The notes beneath the pieces were generated by a model. The model ran no database searches and was not told the origin of the DNA. It saw only the letters and a program-made list of their open reading frames with translations. The position numbers were made by a program, and so were the translations under genes. DNA of 64,000 bases from Methylomusa anaerophila (GTDB lineage Bacteria; Bacillota; Negativicutes; Sporomusales; Sporomusaceae), in NCBI RefSeq assembly GCF_003966895.1, contig NZ_AP018449.1, positions 2,993,501-3,057,500 on the forward strand. Direction: 5' to 3'. Shown here piece by piece: positions 56,040-64,000 of this stretch. The stretch's first letter is position 1. The number at the start of each line of letters is the position of its first letter.

Positions 56040-57230
56040 CTATATAAAGTTTCGGTTTAACCTCGCCAGCAAGTCCGCGGTGTCTTGTCCCCGAATGTAA
56101 TCCCAGCCAAGCCATTTTAAAACCGCATTGGCCGGTAAACGGTTTTTCACATTTGGGTGCAAGGAAGGAAAGTAGGCTCCCGCGCAAATGCGGCCAAATT
56201 CCGGGCCGGTTAAAAAAGCAATCAATTCTGCCAGTTCTTCAGTTTTCGTGGATTTTACCAGAAATGACAACGGTGTTATCAGTGTTCCGTCTTCCATCCA
56301 AATGACTTTAGCCTCGATGGGTGGTGCAATAGTATTGGCAAAAAAGTGCGGCATTACATGGATCGGCGGCAGGTCTGCCTTATTGCCGGCCATGCTGCGG
56401 ATCATTTCGGAGGGGTGCATTCCATAACGAACGGATCTTTTTAAGGCGGCGATTCCGTCATCGCCATATTGCTTATAAATGTTTAGCAGCACCATATCAT
56501 CAAAATCGCCGGGACAACCGTTCAATACCACCATTTGTTCAAACTCCGGCTTTAATAAGTCATCCCATGTCTTCGGCAGCGGCAGACTGCCCAGACGTTT
56601 GCAGTCAATTACCACCACAACAGGGTTGATCGCGACGACATTATAACAGCCATCTGTGTCAACAATGTCAATACCGCTCAGGGAACTATTTACCGGTCGT
56701 TCTGTTGGGGCTCGATAAAAACCTTTCTTTATAAATCTTTCAGTAAAATTTTTGTTAATCAGGTAATCTGTCGTGAATAGCAAGTCAGGTGCGTCGTCAA
56801 TATTGTCAACTTGCCCGATATAATCAGCAAAGGCCAATATATCAGTACTGCAGGACCATACATAATAATTAAGTCGTATATTTTTTTCCTGTTGCAGTTT
56901 CTCTAAAAATGTTTGCAATGCACTGTGGAGCGGCAGCTTTAAGGCGCATGGCAGTTGTGCAATGAAATTAAACCCCCCGGGTTTATTAACTACAGCTGCC
57001 GATAGTTGACGATATTGCTGGGCATCTTTGATTTGGTCAATTAGTAATGCGGTAAATACTGCCGCATTAATTTTTTTGACGCGCAGTAATTCTTTTAGTT
57101 TTAAAATGGACCACAAATCTTGGGCCGCATCCGCTGGGGAGAAAATATTAAACCCGGTGAAAACAGCCAAAGTTTCCGGATGTCTGTCAATGATTTCCCT
57201 GACGGTGGATTCAAGTAAATTTTCAATCAT
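56040..57230 (-). CDS. ABC-type substrate-binding protein with DUF1858-like N-terminus
   Basis: A 396-residue protein. The first 60 residues (VREIIDRHPETLAVFTGFNI) resemble the DUF1858 helical domain; the rest is a type II periplasmic binding fold (LNYYVWSCSTDILAF ... WDDLLKPEFEQMVVLNGCPGDFDD ... VKSTKTEELAELIAFLTG). There is no signal peptide, so it may stay in the cytoplasm as a sensor. No permease or ATPase gene is adjacent. Ligand unknown, perhaps iron- or anion-type. Confidence 0.75.
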   Translation of the reverse strand: MIENLLESTVREIIDRHPETLAVFTGFNIFSPADAAQDLWSILKLKELLRVKKINAAVFTALLIDQIKDAQQYRQLSAAVVNKPGGFNFIAQLPCALKLPLHSALQTFLEKLQQEKNIRLNYYVWSCSTDILAFADYIGQVDNIDDAPDLLFTTDYLINKNFTERFIKKGFYRAPTERPVNSSLSGIDIVDTDGCYNVVAINPVVVVIDCKRLGSLPLPKTWDDLLKPEFEQMVVLNGCPGDFDDMVLLNIYKQYGDDGIAALKRSVRYGMHPSEMIRSMAGNKADLPPIHVMPHFFANTIAPPIEAKVIWMEDGTLITPLSFLVKSTKTEELAELIAFLTGPEFGRICAGAYFPSLHPNVKNRLPANAVLKWLGWDYIRGQDTADLLARLNRNFI

Positions 57231-57500
57231 AGAGTTTCTCTCCCAGTACGCAAGTTAACTATAACTAAATCCTATTATATCTGATATCCCAGTTTTTGTG
57301 AAACACAGGGATGATTCGCTCTTTGAATGATATCCTTTGATATTTTTGTCCTTATCCTTGCATTTCTTTAGATTGTGTAAAACACTATACAACTATAATA
57401 AAGAAATTAGTGTAATATGTTCTTTAACAGCATTACTGTGAAAAGCAGTAATGGGGTAAGAGTATCATCCTATTTAAAATTTAAAGGAGGCCCGAAAATA

Positions 57501-58160
57501 ATGAAAGTACTTGGAGTTTCAGGTTCACCTATTCCCAACAGCAATACCGACCGCGCCGTCAAGGCAATATTGGATGCAACAGGACTGGAAACGGAGTTTA
57601 TCAAATTAAGCGATTATAAATTTTGTGGTTGCATGCACTGTCTGAAATGTGTATACACGAATAAATGCGCAATAGATGATGATGGTCCCATGCTAATAGA
57701 AAAAGCCAGGGAAGCCAGTGCAATTGTGATCGGGGGATGGACGCCTTTCTCATCATTGGATTCCCGCACAAAGGCATTTATTGAGCGATGTTTTGCTAAC
57801 CGCCATTTAAAGAACTATATGAAAGGTAAACCAGCTGTTTCCGTGGTTACACACGCAGCACCGGAAGAAAATCCTGAGCTGCCGCCGGCAGCTTCTATGG
57901 GGCAGAATGCTATCATGTACTATATGATGGAGGAAGGGATGAATTATCTAGGTGGGGTGAAAGTCTCCGGCAATGTGCCTTGTATCAGATGCGGCGTTGG
58001 CGACACGTGTGAGATATCCGGTCTCAAAATGCTATTGGGACCGACCGCCACGGTAGCAAAAGCCGGTGTAAAAAAAATTGAAGATCAGCCGGCAATGGCA
58101 GAGGCTTGTAAATTGGGCAAGTTGATTGCCGAGACACTTGCCAAGGAAGAAAACAATTAG
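57501..58160 (+). CDS. Flavodoxin-like NADPH-dependent FMN reductase family protein
   Basis: A 219-residue flavodoxin-fold protein. The phosphate loop GVSGSPIPNSNTDRAV is at residues 5-20 and CGCMHCLKCVYTNKC (near 44-58) supplies several cysteines of the iron-sulfur-flavoprotein type (C-x2-C-x2-C-x5-C like). Another pair occurs in CIRCGVGDTC. It may bind FMN and a 4Fe-4S cluster and pass electrons. ATG 57501 follows AAAGGAGG; a longer frame from 57417 has no ribosome-binding site. Confidence 0.85.
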   Translation: MKVLGVSGSPIPNSNTDRAVKAILDATGLETEFIKLSDYKFCGCMHCLKCVYTNKCAIDDDGPMLIEKAREASAIVIGGWTPFSSLDSRTKAFIERCFANRHLKNYMKGKPAVSVVTHAAPEENPELPPAASMGQNAIMYYMMEEGMNYLGGVKVSGNVPCIRCGVGDTCEISGLKMLLGPTATVAKAGVKKIEDQPAMAEACKLGKLIAETLAKEENN

Positions 58161-58175
58161 CGTGAATTCTCATAA

Positions 58176-58201
58176 AAAAGCCGCGAGCAATCGCGGCTTT
58201 T
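58176..58201 (+). terminator. Rho-independent terminator
   Basis: AAAAGCCGCGA-GCAA-TCGCGGCTTTT, perfect 11-bp stem ending in T-run; also usable on the minus strand. Confidence 0.92.
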
Positions 58202-58223
58202 AGTACAGGGAACCCGCTGTTTT

Positions 58224-58430
58224 TTAGTCTTTACAACAGTGATGTTTAAATTTGTGATGACATTTCGGGCACTCGCATTCAGGATGAAACTCGTGATTAC
58301 AGTGGGGACATTTATGACAACCTATATGACATTCATGATGACACTTGGGACATTTATGCGGGAATTTGTGATGACACTTGGGACATTTGTGATGATGCTC
58401 GTCATAACAACATTCTTCCAAATTACTCAA
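58224..58430 (-). CDS. Cysteine/histidine-rich small protein
   Basis: A 68-residue protein from TTG 58430, 9 bases behind AAAGGAGG. It has about 17 cysteines and 17 histidines in repeated units HKCPKCHHK and CPHCNHEF, like a chain of zinc knuckles. It is a good candidate for metal sequestration (Zn, Cu or Ni); no known family is certain. The nickel-dependent CODH at the start of the window is too far away for a link to be claimed. Confidence 0.75.
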   Translation of the reverse strand: MSNLEECCYDEHHHKCPKCHHKFPHKCPKCHHECHIGCHKCPHCNHEFHPECECPKCHHKFKHHCCKD

Positions 58431-58508
58431 GTCATTTAACCTCCTTTAAGTTATCTAATATCATGATATGAATATTGCGTAAGAATAGTGATGAGTGGGT
58501 CAGGCATA

Positions 58509-58560
58509 TCCTAATACCCGGATGTTAAGCCTTTATAAACTGCATCATAATAATAGTATC
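58509..58560 (+). repeat. Dispersed repeat, copy C
   Basis: Begins TCCTAATACCCGGATGTTAA and continues with a diverged TTTATAAACTGCATCATA. Matches the core of the element at 8276-8310. Confidence 0.7.
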
Positions 58561-58602
58561 TAAATTAATAGAAGGAGGAATTTGTTTGTATTTCTATAAA
58601 AT

Positions 58603-58639
58603 AAACTGCCAAAGCATCATCTGATGTCTTTGGCAGTTT
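58603..58639. terminator. Strong hairpin terminator
   Basis: AAACTGCCAAAG-CATCATCTGATGT-CTTTGGCAGTTT, followed by ATTTATATA. Between a possible RNA or peptide on the plus strand (GAAGGAGG at 58571) and the secreted protein on the minus strand. Confidence 0.82.
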
Positions 58640-58680
58640 ATTTATATAGGATATAAGCTTTCATTTCGCATAAGGCGATA

Positions 58681-59262
58681 TTATCGATTATTATTTTTAG
58701 CCGGTGAGTTCACCAATATAATCGTCGGGAAAATGCTTCCTGTTGTCCCTAACATATACTTTCGGTGGGAGATCTGGTGCCCGTCTATGGACAAATCGAA
58801 ATCAATAAAGCTTGCATCCTCAAGGTGAAAGCTAAGCCCATCCGACCCCCGGGCAGTATTAAACCTAAAGCGCAGGTTATCATGTTCCGAGTCTATTTCA
58901 TGGCCATTAAAGCCGAAATAGGGCTGGTCTTCTTCGCTGTTGGGAAACCCATACCAAAACCCTTCTTTACTATCGGAGTAAACATCAATAAAGTCTTTAC
59001 CTTCTAAACGATGGCCCCTAACATGGGAGATAAATCCATCTGTTTGAATTACACCGCTAAAAACATGCTTTTTACTGCGAGCTGTTGCCCAAATATGAAA
59101 TCCGGATTTATCCTGCCATATATAATATCCCTCCGACCCACCGGAAGAAACCCGGGCAGGTTTACGGTTTACACCGGCTCTTCCCGGCTCAGCAAAAGTA
59201 CTGCTTGTCAAGGCAATAAGCAATAGACCTATTAACGCGAGCACTAAGCTTTTTTTCTTCAT
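58681..59262 (-). CDS. Hypothetical secreted protein
   Basis: A 193-residue protein with signal peptide MKKKSLVLALIGLLLIALTS to TFA (about residue 24). The mature part contains WQDKSGFHIWATARSKKHVFSG followed by GFISHVRGH, a beta-rich pattern I do not recognise as a family. Probably periplasmic. Monocistronic. Confidence 0.75.
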   Translation of the reverse strand: MKKKSLVLALIGLLLIALTSSTFAEPGRAGVNRKPARVSSGGSEGYYIWQDKSGFHIWATARSKKHVFSGVIQTDGFISHVRGHRLEGKDFIDVYSDSKEGFWYGFPNSEEDQPYFGFNGHEIDSEHDNLRFRFNTARGSDGLSFHLEDASFIDFDLSIDGHQISHRKYMLGTTGSIFPTIILVNSPAKNNNR

Positions 59263-59568
59263 AATCTAAATTAATACCATCCTTCGCCTTCCTAATTGTT
59301 GATATAATTCTATTTTAAGGGAAAAGTCGACAAATGCCAAGTCCCTGTAAGAAGCTGTTTTTCTTTGACACAGGGATTTGGTGACGAATTATCGCGATCA
59401 GCCAATTGCTAACACATTTAGCCAATAATTCATATTATGTTGTAAGCGATCTATTTTTTATTTAAGACCTCGGTATGCTTACCTGAGAGGACGCCTCTGC
59501 CGAAAATGACATTTATCCAAATTTGAGAACATGTTTGCAATCAATAAATACACAGGGGTGTATATAAA
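59263..59568. other. Intergenic region between divergent genes
   Basis: 306 bp with no coding frame, RNA or strong repeat seen. It must carry the promoters of the secreted protein (minus) and the Cys-rich protein (plus). Confidence 0.4.
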
Positions 59569-59802
59569 ATGCCTAAAAGATTTATTTCATGGGAACCTCC
59601 CCAAATTGAAGACTGGGATGACAAATGGGAAGAGGAAAGGCAATATTGCCCACCTACTCTTTGTTTTCCTTATTGCCGGCCGCATTGCGGCCCTGACTGT
59701 CCTCCCGGCGCCGGTATCTGTCGCCCCCGAAGATCCCCTATTGTATGTCGACCTCAGATTTGTTATCCCGATTGTTATCCTAGATATAATTATTACCGAT
59801 GA
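59569..59802 (+). CDS. Cysteine/proline-rich small protein
   Basis: A 77-residue protein: acidic N-terminus (EPPQIEDWDDKWEEER) and a Cys-Pro-rich tail (CPPTLCFPYCRPHCGPDCPP, then CRPQICYPDCYP) with 11 cysteines. AGGGGTG 8 bases before ATG. Composition resembles the YxCRP protein at 38488; a coat or metal-binding role is possible. No family assigned. Confidence 0.65.
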   Translation: MPKRFISWEPPQIEDWDDKWEEERQYCPPTLCFPYCRPHCGPDCPPGAGICRPRRSPIVCRPQICYPDCYPRYNYYR

Positions 59803-59861
59803 AGCTGCCTATTCTCGCGCCAACCTATACTGTTGGCGGGCGGACAGGCAGTGGATTGGAT

Positions 59862-62153
59862 TTACCCTTTAAACCTAACAAAAAATGTTGTCCCGGTATT
59901 GCCTGTATCAAGGGTAATGGTGGCACCGTGGCGGTGGGCAATACTGTAGCAGATGGATAAGCCGAGGCCTGTTCCCTGTTCTTTGGTGGTGAGGAAGGGG
60001 GTGCCCAGCTTGGTCAGCATTTCTTGAGGGATGCCTGAGCCTTCATCTTGTACGGCCAGTACCACCGCACCCGTATCTTTGAAGGTGCGGATTGTCAGAT
60101 GTCCACTGGTTTGCATGGCTTCCAGCCCGTTGCGGGCCAGGTTAAGAATTAGCTGTCGGATTTCCTTTTGGTCAATGCAAATATCCGGAATATCACCTAA
60201 TTCCAGGTCGATCTGCTTATTGGTGACAATGGCGTCAGCCTGTAGCAGTGGATGCAGGACGCGGATAATATGATTAAGACTGGCTGTTTCCATTTGTACC
60301 GCCTTATTTTTAGCCATTGAGAGAAATTCGGTAATAATGGAGTTAGCTCTGTCCAGTTCCTCAATCATTACGTTATAGTGTTCCAAATTGGCGCTGTTTT
60401 CACTTCGCCGGCCTAATAATTGCAAAAAACCCCGCACCGTGGTCAGGGGATTCCGTATTTCGTGACCAATGTTGGCTGCCATTTCTCCTACCAGATTGAG
60501 ACGGTCAAGGCGGGCCAGTTCCTGTTCGACTTTTTTACGCTCACTGATGTCACGGGCGATGGCCAAAGCCACCGGCAGGCCGTTTAGCCGGAAAAATTGC
60601 AAGCTTACTTCAACAGGGATAGTTGTGCCATCTTTTGCAACATGAATAGTTTCAAAAATAGTTTGATTGTTTACATTTGGATTAATTATGGAATAGGCGG
60701 GTAAAGCAGTGCCGGTACGTAATTTATAATCAATATCCGCAGGAGTCAGTTCCATGAGTTCTTCTTTGGCATAACCTAAACGCTCACAAGCTATATTATT
60801 AACTTCGATAAATTTTCCGGTAGTTATTTTGTCCCGGTCATCCCACTCATTTCTGTATATTTCATAGAGAAAAATGGCGTCGGTGGCGTTGTTGACCAAC
60901 ATACGGTATTTTTCCTCACTTTGCCGCAGCAAGGCCTCAGCCTGTTGGCGTTCAAAAATTTCTTGCTGAAGTTGGCGATTGAGGACTAATAAATTTTGGG
61001 TACGGTTTTTAACTGTCGTTTCAAGCTGTTGGCTATGGTTACTAATGGTCGCTGCCATTTGATTAAAAGTATCGCATAGTTCCTGCAACTCACGGGGGGC
61101 TGAGGCAAGCTGCTTGGCTATGAAAGACATACCGCCCGGTTTTTGCATTTGCCTGGTTCCCTCGATTAGACGGCCTATTGGGATTTTAATGTTGCGGGAC
61201 ATGACCAGTGACAAGGGCAGACTGAGCAGCAGGACGAGCAAAAAGCCCAGGAACATATGCAGTAATTGTTGATAAATAGGGGTTAGCACCTCAATGGCAT
61301 TGATTTCACTGACTATGGCCCAATTGTGGGTTGACAGCCGGCGATAGGCGCCAAAAACCGGCTGTTTATCGTAACCGGTGTACACACTGGTGTCTGTATT
61401 ACCTTCCAGGGCCTGATTGACAGCCAGGGTATTTATTTTATATTGCAACCTTGGTAACGGTAATGGCAGTGAAGCTGAATTTTCCCCATTCACATCTCCG
61501 GCGCCACTGAGGAATAAGCCGTCCTGATTAACCAGGTATGTCTTGCCTGTTTGGCTGAAAATAAATTCTTGCATCAAAGCATCTATAGCCGACAAGTTGG
61601 CGATACCGGCAAGCAGGCCTTGGAAATCGCCGCTGTAGCCATAGATTGGTGCGGAGAAGATAATTTTCGGCTGGTTATCGGTTTTAGTTTGGATAATATC
61701 CGATATATAATTTTGACCGGAGAGGGCTTTTTGAAAATAAGGCTGGTCGCCCCGATATAGTTCGGGGCCATGTTGCATGTCAATTTCAGTAAGACCGACT
61801 TGGTTTACATAAATAATATTGTCGAAATATTTATGGTTATGGAGAAAGGTGGTAAAATCGCTTACCATCATTTCTTTGTCTACTTTTTTGATAGAGTCTA
61901 AGTTAGCCAGGCTGTTGATATCTTCATGACAGATGTTGAACCATTTGTCAAGAGCATATTCCTGTCTGACAAGCGACTGTTCCATTTGTTGGAACGTTCT
62001 AGCTGTTTCACTGTTTACTTCCCGGACAGCAAAAATGATCATCAAAAGCAGGCTGGGCAGGCAAATTAGCAGAAATCCCCAAGTTCTCAAATAACTATCC
62101 AAACTTTTGGAGCCAAATATACGACTAGCATAAACTGATAGCTGTTTTACCAT
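59862..62153 (-). CDS. Membrane sensor histidine kinase (Cache-HAMP-PAS-HisKA-HATPase)
   Basis: A 763-residue orphan kinase. Helix 1 is at residues 23-43, a dCache extracellular sensor at about 44-290, helix 2 at 297-318, HAMP to about 372, a coiled linker, PAS at about 410-540, and HisKA with H564 in NIGHEIRNPL. The HATPase N box has LNLARNGLEAM and the G box DEGSGIPQEML and GTGLGLSI. This layout is shared by sporulation kinases of the Spo0A phosphorelay. No response regulator is adjacent, which fits a phosphorelay input. Confidence 0.93.
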   Translation of the reverse strand: MVKQLSVYASRIFGSKSLDSYLRTWGFLLICLPSLLLMIIFAVREVNSETARTFQQMEQSLVRQEYALDKWFNICHEDINSLANLDSIKKVDKEMMVSDFTTFLHNHKYFDNIIYVNQVGLTEIDMQHGPELYRGDQPYFQKALSGQNYISDIIQTKTDNQPKIIFSAPIYGYSGDFQGLLAGIANLSAIDALMQEFIFSQTGKTYLVNQDGLFLSGAGDVNGENSASLPLPLPRLQYKINTLAVNQALEGNTDTSVYTGYDKQPVFGAYRRLSTHNWAIVSEINAIEVLTPIYQQLLHMFLGFLLVLLLSLPLSLVMSRNIKIPIGRLIEGTRQMQKPGGMSFIAKQLASAPRELQELCDTFNQMAATISNHSQQLETTVKNRTQNLLVLNRQLQQEIFERQQAEALLRQSEEKYRMLVNNATDAIFLYEIYRNEWDDRDKITTGKFIEVNNIACERLGYAKEELMELTPADIDYKLRTGTALPAYSIINPNVNNQTIFETIHVAKDGTTIPVEVSLQFFRLNGLPVALAIARDISERKKVEQELARLDRLNLVGEMAANIGHEIRNPLTTVRGFLQLLGRRSENSANLEHYNVMIEELDRANSIITEFLSMAKNKAVQMETASLNHIIRVLHPLLQADAIVTNKQIDLELGDIPDICIDQKEIRQLILNLARNGLEAMQTSGHLTIRTFKDTGAVVLAVQDEGSGIPQEMLTKLGTPFLTTKEQGTGLGLSICYSIAHRHGATITLDTGNTGTTFFVRFKG

Positions 62154-62342
62154 ATATGCTGGGCACTCTCCTTACGGGTGACAGAAAGTTATGTAAAAAT
62201 AGTGTTGTAAATGTAAACTGTTTCAACAGCTATTAAAAGATACCCTTCGGGAGTTTTGTCGAAATATAGTAGTCGTAAATAAAAATTTTTTGGCATTTTT
62301 TAGAGGAATAAGCGGATGGGTATAGGGAATTCTGCTTAAGCG

Positions 62343-62762
62343 CTATTTACTACCGCTGTTTGCCAAAGTTAATTTTACATAATACTCGATAATCTCTCGG
62401 CGGCGGATGATTCCGATAAAGATCTTGCTGTCATCTACTACCGGGACAAAGTTTTGAACGATAGCTAAGGACAATAGATCCTCCATTTCTGAACTAATTC
62501 GTACCGGAGTGTTGGTCACTCGCCGGGAAATTTCTCTAAGCATAATCTTCTCAGTACCGGCAAAGGTTAAGCCTTGCGTATTCTTCATTTTCCATAATAA
62601 ATCTCCTTCAGTAATTGTTCCGGCGTATTTACCATGTTCGTCAATCAGGGGAACAGCCGTATAACGGTGGTATTCCATTTTCTCAAGCGCTTGCCGCATG
62701 GTACAATTCAGAGGCAAATAAACTACTTCCTTTTTAGGGATCAGGAAAAAAGAAATATTCAT
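62343..62762 (-). CDS. CBS-domain pair protein
   Basis: A 139-residue protein of two CBS domains (MRQALEKMEYHRYTAVPLID and GTITEGDLLWKM; then AIVQNFVPVVDDSKIFIGII). CBS pairs bind adenine nucleotides and act as energy sensors. GAGAGGAG before the ATG. No partner gene attached. Confidence 0.88.
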   Translation of the reverse strand: MNISFFLIPKKEVVYLPLNCTMRQALEKMEYHRYTAVPLIDEHGKYAGTITEGDLLWKMKNTQGLTFAGTEKIMLREISRRVTNTPVRISSEMEDLLSLAIVQNFVPVVDDSKIFIGIIRRREIIEYYVKLTLANSGSK

Positions 62763-62940
62763 AAAGTTACTCCTCTCCAGTATCTTTCTAAAGAATCTTA
62801 CAAGATAATCTATTTTTAGTTAAATTTTACAAATAAAATTCTATAAAGGGAGAAAATTATCCTCTTACAATATTAGCACAAATTTGAGACAAGTGACAAA
62901 GTGACAGTTATTACAGTTGGGCGTTCCAATAGGAGGGATG

Positions 62941-62985
62941 CCTAATACCCGGATATCAATTCTTTAACGCGACATAGATAGAATA
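62941..62985 (+). repeat. Dispersed repeat, copy D
   Basis: CCTAATACCCGGATATCAAT then TCTTTAACGCGACATAGATA, nearly the same as 8277-8312. Confidence 0.75.
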
Positions 62986-63024
62986 ATTAAAATAGAAAAT
63001 TTGTAAGTTGTGACACCGTATAGC

Positions 63025-63053
63025 TTGCTTTTTTTATCAAGTTAGTGTATTCT
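63025..63053 (+). promoter_or_regulatory. Candidate promoter of a small RNA or fabH leader
   Basis: TTGCTT (63025-63030), 17-bp spacer, TATTCT (63048-63053). Predicted start about 63060. Confidence 0.5.
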
Positions 63054-63059
63054 AAGTTT

Positions 63060-63146
63060 GGGGACTACCACGAGTGGTGTCGTGGTAGGTGGATGGTGAA
63101 AGGTGGGCAAGAGCGAGAGCGGATCGGAATTGGCTCTCGCTTTTGT
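63060..63146 (+). ncRNA. Candidate small structured RNA or attenuated leader
   Basis: About 87 nt after the promoter above. Hairpin 1 is CTACCACGA-GTGGTG-TCGTGGTAG (63065-63088), a perfect 9-bp stem. Hairpin 2 is GCGAGAGC (63113-63120) pairing with GCTCTCGC (63133-63140), followed by TTTTGTCTTTT, a terminator. No reading frame fits. It may be an independent sRNA or a regulated leader of fabH, whose start is about 190 bases further on. Confidence 0.5.
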
Positions 63147-63334
63147 CTTTTATCAAGGGTGTCAAAGGGACGGTTTATATTCTGGCAAATAATAAACCCA
63201 TATTTTTCGAGAGCAATTACAAGATTTGTATAATTGCCCGCTATTTTCCTGGGAATAATAATACTATACTATGTAAAAGTAACAAAAAAACAGTGTCAAG
63301 AGAGTAGCGATGAAAAAGGGGAACTATACACAAT

Positions 63335-64000
63335 ATGAATAAAAAATCCGTAGGTATTTTAGGGATAGGTTCATATGTACCGGCGAAGGTGGTCACTAAT
63401 AAAGATATAGAAAAGATGGTGGATACTTCCGACGAATGGATTGTTGAGCGTACAGGTATCCGCGAACGGCATATCGCTGCCGCAGGCGAGGCCACGTCGG
63501 ATTTAGCCGCTATAGCGGCCCAAAGGGCATTGGAGGATGCCGGAGTCGGTGCGGGAGAGATCGAACTGATCCTTGTTGCCACCGCTACCCCGGACATGTA
63601 TTTCCCGGCTACTGCCTGTTTGGTGCAAAGCAGTCTGAAAGCAGTAAATGCGGCCGCTTTTGATCTTTCCGCTGTCTGCTCCGGTTTTGTGTACGGTCTC
63701 GTGACAGGCAGTCAGTTTATCATGGCAGGCACTTATCGTAAAGTTCTGGTTATCGGCGCGGAGACCTTTTCCAGAATCACTGACTGGACTGATCGTAGTA
63801 CATGCGCAATATTCGGCGATGGGGCGGGAGCTGTTGTTTTGGGTGAAACCTCGCCCGGGTGTGGAGTTTTAGGCATACATTTAGGAGCGGATGGTGCCGG
63901 CGGCGATCTTTTAAAAGTACCTGCCGGTGGCTCACGGCAGCCTGCATCGGCCGAAACGATTTCCCAACGTTTGCATTTTGTCCACATGAACGGTAATGAG
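63335..64000 (+). CDS. fabH: 3-oxoacyl-ACP synthase III (FabH), 3' truncated by window edge
   Basis: First 222 residues of KAS III, which condenses acetyl-CoA with malonyl-ACP to start fatty-acid synthesis. Seen are [20 protein letters not shown], the CoA-binding [13 protein letters not shown], the nucleophile C115 in [11 protein letters not shown] and [13 protein letters not shown]. The catalytic His and Asn lie beyond base 64000. ATG 63335; the AAAAAGGGG site is about 13 bases away, a little long. Likely first gene of a fab operon. Confidence 0.95.
   Translation, partial: MNKKSVGILGIGSYVPAKVVTNKDIEKMVDTSDEWIVERTGIRERHIAAAGEATSDLAAIAAQRALEDAGVGAGEIELILVATATPDMYFPATACLVQSSLKAVNAAAFDLSAVCSGFVYGLVTGSQFIMAGTYRKVLVIGAETFSRITDWTDRSTCAIFGDGAGAVVLGETSPGCGVLGIHLGADGAGGDLLKVPAGGSRQPASAETISQRLHFVHMNGNE

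Noticed and set aside
1..64000. Prophage or integrative element covering the CRISPR island
   Set aside because: No integrase, attachment-site repeats or tRNA boundary were seen around 8.8-23.1 kb; shared leaders are explained by the arrays themselves.

Overview
The window looks like a chromosome segment of an anaerobic, diderm, endospore-forming Firmicute of the Negativicutes (Sporomusaceae-like). This is inferred from gene content: a nickel CO dehydrogenase with CooF, an outer-membrane beta-barrel protein ending in Phe, a glycyl-radical enzyme, a T-box-controlled single-chain glycyl-tRNA synthetase, and Firmicute-style AGGAGG ribosome-binding sites with frequent TTG/GTG starts. I found no rRNA or tRNA gene.

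Layout. 1-5.3 kb: 5'-truncated cooS and cooF converge on a three-gene NuoEFG/HydABC-like diaphorase operon without an H-cluster subunit. 5.5-8.8 kb: small genes, an MFS transporter, a Fic protein and a coiled-coil protein, with a pseudogene scrap and a long inverted element. 8.8-23.1 kb: a type III-B CRISPR island. Two arrays (7 and 12 intact repeats) with related leaders flank a CARF-HEPN effector broken by a 4-nt duplication, cmr1-cmr2/cas10-cmr3-[CARF effector]-cmr4-cmr5-[cold-shock-domain::cmr6], cas6, and a divergent pair of XRE regulators. No cas1/cas2 is present. 23.4-30.6 kb: AraC regulator, DMT permease, metallo-hydrolase, ASCH protein, a membrane protein, then a glycyl-radical activase and hydroxyproline dehydratase (HypD). 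30.9-36 kb: outer-membrane protein, a Tat-exported phosphoesterase with tatA beside it, an acidic small protein and a short FtsH paralogue. 36-42 kb: T-box + glyQS, a decapitated lysA-like pseudogene, Cys-rich protein, glycosyltransferase, radical SAM protein with a 44-codon upstream reading frame derived from a UDP-glucose dehydrogenase tail. 41.7-55 kb: mostly envelope and transport genes (two VTT proteins, CsgG-like, MscS, membrane protease, PilZ, lipase, LysE, MATE), asnB and an aldehyde dehydrogenase. 55-64 kb: transposon ATPase remnant, substrate-binding protein, flavoprotein, Cys/His-rich small proteins, a large sensor kinase, a CBS protein, a candidate small RNA and 3'-truncated fabH.

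How the genes work together. In the CRISPR island Cas6 would cut both array transcripts at their covarying hairpins and the Cmr complex would carry the crRNAs. The HD-less Cas10 keeps its GGDD cyclase motif and would make cyclic oligoadenylate for the two CARF effectors, one of which is split by a frameshift. The fusion of a cold-shock domain to Cmr6 is the most unusual protein architecture seen. A roughly 40-75 bp dispersed repeat with the core CCTAATACCCGGAT occurs at five places, and four gene remnants (ASCH, lysA, UDP-glucose dehydrogenase, ExeA-like ATPase) show active gene decay. All functional statements rest on reading motifs by eye; no database search was run.
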